Origin: Floccularia luteovirens
Taxonomy: Eukaryota; Basidiomycota; Agaricomycetes; Agaricales; Squamanitaceae
Length of the DNA stretch: 64,000 nt
Assembly: GCA_009739215.1 (NCBI GenBank)
Contig: VSJF01000009.1
Coordinates: 744,001 to 808,000 of the forward strand
Reading direction: 5' to 3'
Position 1 is the stretch's first letter, and every line of letters begins with the position of its first letter. Under the pieces are notes generated by a model. It did no database searches. It worked only from the letters and a program-made list of their open reading frames with translations, and was not told where the DNA came from. Below are positions 20,901 to 32,454 of this stretch, piece by piece. The position numbers were made by a program, and so were the translations under genes.

Positions 20901-22767
20901 GGTCGTCCCAGTAAGCCCAAAGCGACAGGAACAGACAAACTGGTGGAATGCAGTGGTGATTTTGGAAGACATATTCTTCACGCGATGTACTTCATCGATA
21001 AATACGCAACTCCATGGTAAATTGTCGAGGATATCGATATCGCGCCGTGCGAGGTCAAATGTTGTTAATACTTGTTAATGGATATTAGAAATTGTCTGGG
21101 TGTATGCGGTTTATAGCATACCAATATCTAATCTTCCCAACCTGAAATCGTTCAAAACAGGTTCACGTTCCTTTCTGCTGCCGTTATACAGACCAACCTC
21201 AAAATAGCCCCACTAGGAATGTGAGTTGTCAAAGTTGATCCCCTATCTCCTGATAAAGAAGTACTAACAGTTCCAAGCTCTCGTTCCCAATTATGCACCA
21301 CAGTACTCGGAGCAATGATCAGGCAAGTCGGCCATGTTGCATTCGCAGCTGGTAGTGTTTTTCTATCTCGCCATGTGCTCCCATCTTGCAGCTTAGAGAC
21401 ATGCTTCCGCCGCCTATTCTTGTCTGTGATTGTACCAGATTTTTTCATGATGGCGGACAAGAAAGATATGACTTGTATCGTTTTCCCTGATCAAACCATT
21501 AGAAGTCTACAATGTGAAGTAGTAAAAGTTATATATACCCTGGTTTTGCTTGAATAACCACAAAGTCAACATATATAAAAGACACTCACAAGACCCATAT
21601 CATCGCCAAGAAGGCCCCCGCGACTTTCCTGAAATTGCTTCCAAAAGAATTTGACACCTTCTCGTTGGTAATCACGAAGATAAGTATTGATAGCACCAGG
21701 AACAGCAATTCCTTGAGCTTCATCCAGAAATAAATGACCTTGAACTTTTTTATTATCAGACAGCGGAAAACCGGGGCGAGGCTTTAGAATATTATCAGTA
21801 AGAATTTCAGTTTCGGAATCAGGTTCAGTCTCTGAGTCGGACTCAGTGGAGTATTTACGATTGGATGTAACTGCTTAAGAAGTTTAATAGTGAATAAGGT
21901 AAGGAAAACAAGGGATTATTCACGTTGTTTGGTGGGTACATTTGACAAGATTGGCTCTGCATCAGATTCTGGTTCCGTTGAAGAACTTTCGGCTGTCATT
22001 GTATGAATTTCGTTGCCTTATAACTCCTTAATCACTCAACTCTCAGAATCGAGCCCGGATTTCTTTCGAGATATTGACATGTTGCTGTCAATTATGCCCG
22101 TCATTTTGGTTTGTCTTTTTATTTTCGTCGAAACTTCATTTTCTGGTTCAGATTCTTGAGGAGCCGTGAATTCAAACAATATGTACGCGGTTGTTGAGAA
22201 GATACCATACCAGTAGAATATGCGTGAGAAGCAGGTTTATTGGCAGCGTTACCTTGCGTAACTGTGCTCCGAACAGGAGGTAGGCGTTTTGCTGGAACCT
22301 TGAGCTTCGATGATTGGCCTTCTATCTCATCAAGTTCGATTGGGGCGTTGTCTTCGTCCTCAGATTCGGAGCAGAGATTGAGATCATTCCCTTCAGTAGG
22401 TGAGAATACCATATTTATGTCTCGAAATGATAGTCTTACCAAAAAATTCTGATAAAGGATTTGGTTCTTGATTTTTGGAGAAACGAGCTATGGGCAGATT
22501 AGTATATGAGATACTACGGGACTTATAGGCCCACACCCCGTTTGGTTCTATTCTCTTCATATGAGTGCCCTTTCACGTGTACTCGGAGCGTTTTAGCGTT
22601 GCGTTTTCTGCGAATCTTGTCGGCAGGAATAACAACCACTCCAGGTGTAAAGTCGGAGTCAGAATCTGGTTCTACATTTCTCTTTTGAGAACGCGAAAAC
22701 AAAAGTTTCCGTTTACTACAGACCTAGCGGCGCGGGGATTGAAGCCTTATTGCCTGCAATGAGCCAT
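17987..22767 (-). CDS. ERCC6L2: SNF2-family DNA-dependent ATPase, ERCC6L2-like
   Basis: Rad26/CSB-related Swi2/Snf2 ATPase. In vertebrates ERCC6L2 acts in double-strand-break and transcription-associated repair. Many short exons encode an acidic N-terminal region ([36 protein letters not shown]), then the ATPase core. Motif I is split by an intron ([10 protein letters not shown], then [13 protein letters not shown], about 21630-21430). Next are [16 protein letters not shown] (motif Ia), DEVHRVKN (motif II, about 20990), [39 protein letters not shown], and [20 protein letters not shown] (motif VI, about 19250). The segment [33 protein letters not shown] is the part that points to ERCC6L2 rather than Rad26. 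The C-terminus ends [20 protein letters not shown]. The first exon is uncertain: a start at 22767 needs a GC-AG intron. Divergent from the ARMT1 gene. Confidence 0.83.
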
Positions 22768-23103
22768 GGTCAAGTCAGACATTCATGGCGGGGGGAAATG
22801 GCTAGACAAACGATTGGAGTATGCGGATCGCTTGCCAGTAGACATTAATTATTAGCGCAGAATATAAAGGACTCGTTGAAATTAGTTAGATGTGCGCGTT
22901 TCCGGGCATGGGATGGATGTATAATACAAGATTTCACGCGAAGCATTAACAGACAACTCAGAAAATGTACAGGTGTCATGTGACATTCATTGAACGAATA
23001 TCGGTCCAGGATGGAGAAATTGAGAGTTATCGCCGACTCAGAAATTCACTGGAAAAAGGGTCCCAGTTGCTCACCGGAAACTAACCTTCGTTCAAGTACT
23101 CAG
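22768..23103. promoter_or_regulatory. Divergent promoter, ERCC6L2-like / ARMT1-like
   Basis: This 336-bp spacer separates two divergently transcribed genes whose families are both linked to DNA-damage or metabolite-damage responses. I see no motif I can name with confidence. Confidence 0.4.
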
Positions 23104-25348
23104 ATGCAGTTCAAACCTCCATTTCCCCCGTACGATCCCACCGATAAGTCTGGGTAAGTCCTTCAAGGTTGTTTTCTAGGTGACACTTATTATATCTCTT
23201 CTTTTTTTTTCAGCTTCTCGTAAGTTTGATTGTATCTTGGGGCTTTGGAGCTTTGGGGTTTACTTTTAATGGACCATAAATTGTGCATTTGTTGCTCTAG
23301 GTATCAGACCGTGGTGAAAAGATGGCCCGTTATCCTGACCGGAGTAATCGATGAATTGCATAATGTCTGTCATTCACTCGAGATGGATGGCCAGAAATCA
23401 CCAGTGGAAGATACTTTGCCATTGACTAAAGCAAGAATCGCAGAGGGACAAGGAATAATTAGCAAGATAAGTAAGTTGAAATCCGAGATGGGAAGAGACC
23501 ATGCGTTGGAGTGTGTGATATTTGAATTCATTTCCTATGAGCACTAGAAACTCACGTTATTCATATAGACAATTAGTTGACGACGGAGAGCCACACGTCG
23601 AAGAATACAATGGTGAATTAATTAATCTTGCTCAAAACCAACAGGATACATGGTTTACCGCACCCTGGCTATTTGCTGAGTTGGTATATTTTTTCAACTT
23701 GCTGAACTCTACTTAGTCTGGAGAATCGGAAATTGTTAGGTGTTACTTGTACGTATACACTTGTTACGTTATTATAGGACTTCATTTCGATCAACGCTTA
23801 GATATCGCCTTTTGAGATCTTTCTTTTCTCGTACCACACATTGGAAAAGTTATGATCCTTTCCTGTCCCTGAAGGCTAAGACCTTCCAGCAGTCTGGAAC
23901 CTCAATTCATCGTGCGTCCATATTTTATGTATTAACTAAGAACTATCTGGATGACATAACTCCCAAAAGAAATTGCGGAGACGATGCATAATTTTAATTT
24001 TCATGCATCTGGTGGTAGTCTTGCAGAGATGAAGGTAATTTTTGGGGAAATGATACAAATGTGTTTATGGTATGTCAATTGACGCGCCTAATATATATTT
24101 TACCAAACTCTCCTTGAATGTAGGGGAAATGCGACCGTAAGTTTGGGGAAAATGGGTTCTCCAGAATCTTATGAGTCTATGATAGGATTTATCGTTATTG
24201 ACCCATTTGACACCATCAGATATGGCCCAAATACAATCAGTCGGCCGCGCGGCTCAAGAAGCGAGGAAACATTTCATTTTACGCGACGACCAAGAAGAAT
24301 TATGGCAGTACATGGAAGGATTGAAAGGTGCGCGGATTGATATAGTCCTTGACAATGGTATGTTCTGGTTTCTTGAACTTGTACCACGTCTGATGTCTCA
24401 TCCAAAGCTGGCTTTGAGGTGCACCCTGAATTCGCACCTAACTTCTTTCATTTCGTTCTCACATCCAGCGGTAGTTGTTTACGGATCTGGCTCTTGCTGA
24501 TTTCCTTGTTACTCACACTCCCTACGTTGGGCGTGTAGTGTTTCAGTGCGTACTCGATTAAAATGTTTTTTAGTGGCTTTTGCCGATTTACCATCTTGCA
24601 TTTGTAGTCCCAAACTCATCCCTTGGTTTGTCTCCGACGTGACCCCCCATGACTTTGGTGAAATAATTACACAATTGTCCGATCCGACTTTCTTTGGCGA
24701 TAATACAGGCAATAAAGCAACTCATTTACAAGAAATGGTGGCAAGATGGAAGCGCTATTTAGAGGAAGGAATTTTTTCGCTCTCAGTGCCATCTGATACA
24801 CCTATTGGTGGTAGTTTAGGCAGCCTCGCAGCTTTCTGGACAACGTTTTACCCCTATTGGGAACTTAAGCACCAATCGCCGGATTTGTATAATTCGCTTT
24901 CAGAGAGTGATCTCGTTATATTTAAGGTAATGTACGCGATTGAGGGGTTGAAATCTCTTGTTCATTTTTTTAATATCTAGGGTGATCTCAAGTAGGTATT
25001 GATCAATGATTGATTTGAACGAAATAATAGCTCGATAACAAATGGATTAGCTACCGAAAGTAAGGCCACTGTTTTGTGGGGGTTGGATGAACGCAATTTT
25101 TATTCATTTGCAGGCTGACTGGCGATGTTGCTTGGCCTTCCTGGACACCGTTTGATGAGGCATTGGGTAACATTCCGTTTAATTTACGGGAGTTGATTAT
25201 GATTTATCGTCCGTAAGGTCCACTTGCGGGCTCGTTTACAATTCTTAGCTTGCGTACAAACAAGGCTGATGTTGTGGTTGGGCTAAGCCGAGAGATCGTG
25301 GAGAAGATGGATGAAAGTGGTGAAAAGTGGCGGGTGGACGGCAGGTAA
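23104..25348 (+). CDS. Damage-control phosphatase, ARMT1/DUF89 family
   Basis: DUF89 metal-dependent phosphatase, a family that hydrolyses damaged or overflow sugar phosphates and includes human ARMT1. It starts MQFKPPFPPYDPTDKSGF at 23104. Exons then give SYQTVVKRWPVILTGVIDEL, TWFTAPWLFAE, CYLYRLLRSFF, THWKSYDPFLSLKAKTFQQS, LWGNATDLSLL and, in the C-terminal half, LDNAGFELFTDLALADFLV, PWFVSDVTPHDFGEII, VIFKGDLNYRKLTGDVAWPS and GSFTILSLRTNKADVVVGL. The Asn/Asp of WGNATD and LDNAGFE and the FKGDLNYRKL box are the metal- and phosphate-binding signature of the family. The ECYLYRLL junction needs an intron from gtacgt to cgcttag near 23795. The stop is at 25346-25348 after EKWRVDGR. About nine exons and no visible break. 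Confidence 0.88.
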
Positions 25349-25639
25349 GCGGTTGACAAATTCAGTTGAACAGTGGTAGTGACGAAGTATTGGGACAGAT
25401 ATGCACTGATTTCGTTTGTTAAGAGTAGAGTAAATAAGTCATAAAAATAAGCAATATTGAGGTTAACCAAGTAAAGTAACACCTCCACTTAAATCACTTG
25501 CACGTGGTGGTCGCCGTACACAGCCTTGCACAATGCCCGTTCACATTCGCATATAGTCCTCTTCATCTTAATCGTCCTATTTTTCTGTTACATAAGTCAT
25601 CTCAACGCCTGAAGGCAACGTCAGTCTCTCCCCGAAGAA

Positions 25640-28573
25640 ATGAGGAAACTTTTTGGTCACAATAAACCCAAAGTGGCGAAAGGGAACGCGGCTGCTGGAT
25701 CGGAGGTCCGTTTTCTCATAACATAATGCCTCCAGCACGATAACCTGTGAATGCCAACTTAATATACACTGTAGGACAATATACAAACCCCAATTCATCA
25801 GCAATTCTCCACTGGTGGCTATTCCCAATCACCAAATGCCTCTCCAAATCTACACAAGTCATCAGTTAGTGAAGAGAAATGGGAAGCATTGACCCACCAC
25901 AGGGATGCTTCACGATTAGCGCAAACTGGCGTTATTCCCCCCATGTCATCACTACCGCCAGGTGCTTCACCACCGTTGCCTAGTCCTCTTGATCTTCGAT
26001 CTTCTTTATCATTCAGTGGTGTATCCGTTTCGGTGAACTCTAACAAGGCTGGTCCTCAGAAAGAGCACGAACGAGAATACGAAGTACGACAGCCGAACAT
26101 CGCGAATCCCATTCCCAAAAAATTGCGACAAAACCCTCCTGCTGCTCTGGGGATCTTGAGGGCCTTGGACTCTCAACGTACGGATTCAACAAAAGGCCGA
26201 TCGCGATCCCACTCGCGAGAACGAGAAAGAGAGAAGGATAAGGAGAGGGACGGATCTGAGAAAAAGGAAAAGGAGAAAAGAGCCTTTTGGTTGAGCAGGG
26301 ACAAAGAGAAAGAAAAGGAGAAAGAGAAGGAGAGGCCTCATGATCGAGAGAGAGAACGCGGCAGAGAGAAGGAACGCAAAGACGAAGACCAAGCAGAACT
26401 CACAAGAATGATTGGTTAGTTCCCCGGATTTTCTCATCTTGAAGTTTCTAAGTTTCCAGTAGGTTATCTAACTGCGACAGCCTCAGAAGATTGGGCTCTT
26501 GTGTTGGAAGTGTGCGATCGTGCTTCATCAAGTGAGCCTTATGCCAAAGAGGCAGTCCGTGCACTAAGACGAGAGTTCAAGTAATTTATCCGTAGGCAAA
26601 TAAATTTTCATCTAATTATTTCTTGTAGGTACGGTGAACCTCCAGCACAACTCTCCGCCGCTCGAGTAAGCTATAATAACTAATGCTTTCGACGTTACTA
26701 ATGTAACCCTAGTTATGGGCTATCATGCTACGGAACTCCTCAGATTTGTTCATTTCTCAATCAACATCACGAAAATTCCTCGACACGTTAGAAGACCTTT
26801 TATCGTCCCCCCGAACATCACCTGTTGTCCGGGAGCGTGTTCTAGATGTTTTGGCTGCGGCTGCTTATGCAAGTGGAACGAGTCAGTTATCAAATATTTT
26901 TTTATCTGCGAGTCGTACTGAGAACACTATTTGAATTTTTAGAAAGTGGCAGGGCTGATAAGGATGGATTTAGGGGATTATGGAAGAGGGTTAAGCCGGC
27001 TGATAAACCTGACGAGGTGAGATCTACTATGACTCTCTTATTTTTATCTCATGACTTTCTTCAAGGGCGTTCCATTTGACACAGATGATGCTATGTTTAA
27101 TCCTCCTGTCTCTGGCCGTCAGCATCAGCAAGACTTCCCTCTTGTATCTCTGCAGACAGCCACGCCATCACCAGATGGCACGATTCCTTCCACACCAGCT
27201 GCTGTTCGTGCCTGTGGTATAACTACTGGTTCTCTATCTGACCTTATCATAGATATCCCGAAAACGAAAATCAATCACTCGAAATCGAGTCATTCCACTA
27301 GAGGAAGATATGAGACGTCTTTTTCAGGAGTGCAAAATTGGCCAAGGAAACGCATCGCTACTTTCTCAAGCTTTGGCATTGTCAAAGCCGGAGGACCTTA
27401 AGAAGAAAGACGTTATCAAGGTAGTAATATTTTTATCTATCTTTCCTTGCTCAGCCAAGTTGAATCTTGAACATCGACTATTCTAGGAATTTTATGTGAA
27501 ATGTCGTTCATCTCAAGAACTCATTTTTGCACAGATTCCATGGGCATCTGCTGGTGCTGAGCGTTCTCGTCAGAACGGAAGCATCGTAGGCCAACAACGG
27601 CGAATGTCATCATATGAGGCTGAACTATTAGGGGAGGAACCAGCAACAGAATTGACTCCGGAGGAAAAGCTTCTTGCTGAATTGCTGTCTGTGAATGCTG
27701 ATCTCATCGAAGTCTTGAAGCAATATGAGGATCTGGAGAGGGTAGCTATGGAACGAGAGACGGAGGATCGTAGCCGAAAAGAAGTTAGGATGAGTAAGAG
27801 GGTAGGTGGTTACATAACTGCTTATTTCGTAGATGCTGACATGTCATATAGTTGAGGGATCAACCACAGCAAGGAGAGGGTCGAATTATGTCTTCGTCGA
27901 CCCAAGCGAATGGTTACGAGGCTGTATTTCCACCTCGCAGTCCTTCGCCATCTCTTGATTCACGTTCATCATCTCGTTCCGTTTCTGCCCAGAGAAATTC
28001 GCCGCATACCCAGCCAAATTCTATATATGACACGACGCAATCACTAGCCCCGCCTCCTGCTGCTCCTCACGGGCCTCGTTCTCCTGCGCAACTCTCTATG
28101 CATTCGAGATCACCCTCTCCAGGTACACCAATGCTCGAGTTCATCACAGCATCAACAAACATATATGATAATACGAACGAGGGAACTCATGAATTTCGTT
28201 CTTTGTCTCAAGACCAACGCCGCAATAATAGTGATGAAAACTTGAATTCCCCTTTGGTTCCGAGTTCCAAAGCCCTCGGAAAGAGGAGAGTCGTGGACAA
28301 CGACTCATCACGAGGTTTGTATGATTTATATTGACGTTTCGATACGGATTTTCATCCTTCTTTTTTCCAGCCCCGCTTGCACAGGATATCGAGCGTAACG
28401 ATCCTGAAGAATTATCACCGGTACATTATGAGGATGATTCTGGTTCTGAACATGAGCTTGATAGAAACTGGCACCCTCCTCCAGTACATTACGTATATGA
28501 TGCCGCCGCAGAAAGGATGCGTGAGAGGCTGAGGGAAGGTCATGATGCATTATCACCTGCAGGAATTCACTAG
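25640..28573 (+). CDS. VHS- and GAT-domain trafficking adaptor (Lsb5/GGA/TOM1-like)
   Basis: Adaptor with the domain pair used in ubiquitin-dependent endosomal and Golgi sorting. It starts MRKLFGHNKPKVAKGNAAAG at 25640. Exon 2 (25802-26414) encodes a Pro/Ser-rich stretch, then a highly charged Arg/Glu/Lys segment of roughly 70 residues. The VHS domain follows: LTRMIGYLTATASEDWALVL, EVCDRASSSEPYAKEAVRAL, RLWAIMLRNSSDLFI and VRERVLDVLAAAAYASG. The GAT domain begins at EEDMRRLFQECKIGQGNASL and continues EFYVKCRSSQELIFAQIPWA and ELLSVNADLIEVLKQYEDLE. The tail is Ser/Pro-rich and ends MRERLREGHDALSPAGIH. Domain order matches Lsb5-type fungal proteins except for the long charged insert ahead of VHS. 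No gamma-adaptin ear is seen, so GGA is less likely. Confidence 0.82.
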
Positions 28574-29093
28574 TTTCTATCTATACATATAACAACGGAT
28601 TGCAAAAATTTCATCAGCATGCATGTACATGTGGGTGTTGATGTTGTTTTTTTGACTCCCACCACTTATGGTTGTAAAGAAAATTCAAGCATGTTTTGTA
28701 TTAGATCTGTCAAGGATACTCTTTATAGATAGTGTTACTCCTTTCGTTATTGTTTTTGTCAGCGAAGCCAAGAATGGAACGAGTCGCAGAATCACGTCTT
28801 TAAATGAATGTAACAAGATGCACAGACAATCAATGGAGGATGGCACAAACTAAATCAGTCACCTTTTTGAGGTTTATGTTGATATTGAGAATCCAGATCA
28901 CTGTCCACTTTTCATGTTATGTTGCATAAAGCAAATGTGCCTGTATTTTTCTAAGCTAGCATCAATGGTGGTATGTTCTTGACCTTTGCCACTTTCTCAT
29001 CTCTTTGTCTCATCTCCCATGTCATTTCGTATCCTCGATGATGAGATATCTTCACTACCCCTACTAGTAACCTCTTGATGATAGAACTGCCGT
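28574..29093. other. Gene-free stretch, includes 3' flank of CorA copy A
   Basis: 520 bp without a gene. From about 28840 onward it is recognisably similar to the 3' flank of the second CorA copy (about 34660-34760), so the duplicated unit includes this flank. Confidence 0.5.
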
Positions 29094-31920
29094 TTAGACA
29101 TGGCATTCATCCGCTTTTTTGGTGGATCCAGGTAGGTTGATTTGTATTATTTTAATCATGATGCTCGTAACAACTGTGAGCGGAATTGCAATGGCGAAAA
29201 AGATCCTCAACGATCCCGAGGTGTCAGGGCTCAATGTTGCCACATTCATACCAAAGACGGTCTGTGCATATAGATGAATATTAGCATTGGCTAAATGATG
29301 CGTAGAGGCGCTTACTGCAACAAATGACCCAGGTAAAAATGCCATAGTGAGATAAGATATCTGTCTCATCTGTTACAGGTATGATATTTGTTACAAGAAT
29401 AAGTTTCGTGAGCAAAGAATTTTGGCTTGGTTAACGCACGACTACAACACGAATCAGCATGTCTTTATTCAAGGTGATGTGAACGTACCAGCACTGTCTC
29501 GAACTGCAGCTTCATTAATCGTTCTCATTTGCAAATTATCATGAATACTGAGGCCGGTATAAACCTAATTTATTATTATATCGGGGCAGATATTAAAATA
29601 GTTTAATACTGACTATGTTGGTTATATGTTTAAGGCGCCTGTCCTGTGCAAGTCGGTTCTCTTCCAGACGTTGGATGTTGTTCAAGAGATTGTCACATTC
29701 CCTTTTCATCAATGCGTCGCTCAATTCCCGCACATCTGTGTTCACTGCGTCCATGGCGGGATTGTGGGTATCACGCACAAATATGACAGTTTTCATCAAG
29801 TCTCGTAGAAGAGACCCGTAATGCAGAAGATGTGCACGTATTGTATGGAACTCACAACTGTGTTCCCATACTTTTGATGGTTCGATTGAAGTCATTTCCT
29901 ACCATCAGAGGTGTCAATGAGATAATAATTGACCGGATATTTTGGGTACCAAAGTTGATATAGATATGTGAAGATCTTCAAAAGCCTCGTCCCAAGCATA
30001 TATTGCATGCCATATATAAGTGAGCAGGATGAATGTTGGGTCAGGACACCGGTAGAAGATACTTTGCCAGTAAATACTTTGACCTGTATTCGGATGACTG
30101 GCCTGGTAAACAATACAATTTGAGGGGAACAAACCTGCAAGGTAAATACGATCACGGAGATACTCTGCCGGTGTAGTCGGAAGATTCGGAGTTGATGAAG
30201 GATGGTAAGAAATTATTGTACTTTGGTCCCTGTTGCGCACAAGATGGAGAGATAGTAGATTCTGAACCAGCACATGACCACCTGTAAGATAGGCTATCAA
30301 CGCAAACAATGGGAGAGTCAATTGGAAAGCTTGCTAGAGAGGATCAATGGAACGTCTGTGTTAATAGCCGCAGTAACTACCGAAGACAGATGGAAGGAAT
30401 CAGAAACCAGGAAAATGTTCTAATGATGACAACCTCACTAAGTTGGCGTTGATTGGTATTTTCTTTTTTTTTGCGCCTGTCCCTGTCTGCGTTGATCAAT
30501 TGAATTGCATCGTCTCGGCTGAGAGAAGTAGCAAATTTAAAAGTTATTGTTATGTCTGTGCGTTGGTAAAAATGCTGAGTTGCTAAGCATGTTCATTGAG
30601 GAGATTGCTCACGATCTCCGTTACCCTCCTGAGCTTCCTCCTGATAAGTTGTGGGTATCCAATTTAGAGATGAGGAGAAGTAAAAAGGTTCGATATTGTA
30701 TCTAACGATGTTAAAACTATAAGCATACTTTTGAGATAGGGCAGAACCCTTACTTTGTGCCAAGCATTTGGAATACCGGACCAGTCCAGTCCCCGATGAA
30801 GAGAGCTCTGACGCGGGAATTTTCCGGTCGCTACGAATTAACTACTAAGTGGCACTACTAGAATATTGATTTTAACTATACCTGCGCAGAAATAAGTTGG
30901 ACCCAAAAGTCACCCTCTTTTCCTTCAGATACTTCCTCTGTGTTTAAGTTCCAGAACAGCCCATGACTATTGACATCAATACTGTATATTTTGCATGGTT
31001 TGCGTTTGTCATAGTCTCTTACTACCTTGGCAATTCCGCTCTTCTCCACCTGGCTCTTGGTCCAGTTGGGGAATCGCGAACCAGGGTAGTATTTCCAGCA
31101 ATGTCCTTCACAGGTTGAATGGTCACAGGGAGGTGGAATCGGAGGAGTCGTAAAGTTCAGCTGACTCTGATCAACTTGTGCAACAGACAGATCCAAGGAT
31201 TTTGTAAGGGTTGCAGAGTCAGCCAGTCAAAACCCTAATCAATGGGTTAACGACATACTGTCTTTGATATTCATCCAGGGCCAAGGTCCTGAAGGTCCTG
31301 CATGGCGGTGTGCTTGTGCGGGTATGATGGCGCTGGTTCGTCTTTGTGGTACTTGTTGTGCATGTGGGGTATGGCCATTCTGGGGGTTGGGGTATGGCTG
31401 ACGTGTGTACATTGGGTTGGTAATTGTATTCGGATTTTACTGCTGTGATTTTATAGAGACTATAAAGAGAGAATTCAAACATGATACAATCGATCTGGTG
31501 TTATACAAGTGTCTATGAGCGTTTGCGAGCACGTTCAAGCGCTCAACTTGTTTTAGGGTTCTTACCTTCTATGTAAATCACATTATTATAAGCAGATTGA
31601 TCATGCCACTGGAATCACGTACGGATTTCATTCCTTATTTCAAGATCTACCGTGTTGTATTGATCACTGATTTTAGTGATATTGTATTGAAACGATTGCG
31701 CACTACAAGTCGGGGTTTATGGGTCTTTGGTACTGGCATTTTGGAGTTGGGTGTTAAAACGTTCGTGTTAATCGTTTAAGATTGGCTACATGTTTTGGGG
31801 TTGTAGATACATACACACCATTCACACCAAATTTGTAGTTTGCAGTCTCACAGGCTGAGCAAATTAATTACTGTAGATTCAGGATGATCGGCTCTTCTGA
31901 AAAGGTTATATGCATGTACA
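28840..31920. repeat. Duplicated unit, copy A (partner at about 34660-37925)
   Basis: The CorA gene plus its 5' and 3' flanks recurs in the same orientation about 5.9 kb downstream. Shared flanking landmarks are cataaagcaaatgt/cacaaagcaaatat at the 3' side, and gagcgtttgcgagca and cctgagcaaat-type blocks upstream of the start codons. Boundaries are approximate, judged by eye. Confidence 0.7.
29094..31412 (-). CDS. CorA-like Mg2+ transporter domain protein, tandem copy A
   Basis: Membrane protein with a CorA-type C-terminus. The start MYTRQPYPNPQNGHTPHAQQ is at 31412. A soluble region follows (CDHSTCEGHCWKYYPGSRFP, SRVRALFIGDWTGPVFQMLG, IEPFYFSSSLNWIPT, SVHL-like LLSLHLVRNRDQSTIISYHP, FILLTYIWHAIYAWDEAFED), then a helical stalk (HTIRAHLLHYGSLLRDLMKT, LSDALMKRECDNLLNNIQRL). 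The membrane part is MRQISYLTMAFLPGSFVA, then the GMN selectivity motif (29244-29255) and FFAIAIPLTVVTSIMIKIIQ. Large CorA-like families are common in Agaricomycetes and their substrates are mostly untested. One intron has a GC donor (30334-30333) where copy B has GT. The C-terminus is about 40 residues shorter than copy B. Confidence 0.82.
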
Positions 31921-32454
31921 TAGTATGTACATGTGGGGGTTAATGCATAATTTTTTCTTTATTCATACCTATTCAAACCTTGAGAAGTAGTCAAACCTAA
32001 TAGATTCCATCACAAGTTCCATGGTATGAATACTAGATAAGTTCTGCTCAATTGTTGCGGTACTTTGAGAATAATTTGGTCAGTTTCATCCAAATCACGA
32101 TTTGACGTGCTTGGTGGATTTGGCGTTGACGGTGGAATAGGGGGAATGACCCAATAGGGAATAGGTCACGTGAGCATGGATTAGTCAGTATACTACTTAA
32201 TGTAATGTCACGGAGTCACAATAGTCAGGTCTTCTACAATGTAACCACGTACATGCATGCAGACGGACCACTCCAACAGCATAGAACTGGTGAATGGCCG
32301 GGATCCAATAACAGGACACACAGTACCAGGTTCAGGGAGAGTACCATTCTGAAAGTATTATTTGATGAAAATAAGCTTGCAAACTGACAGCGCTGTTAAG
32401 GAAGTGTGCTATATTATAGATTTAAATTAGAGATTGTAATAAACTTGCTGAGAT
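31413..32454. other. Promoter side of CorA copy A and gene-free DNA
   Basis: About 1 kb without a supported gene. The first 500 bp correspond to the upstream flank of CorA copy B. Short open frames (for example 31597-31779 and 32205-32387, plus) have no recognisable content. Confidence 0.5.
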
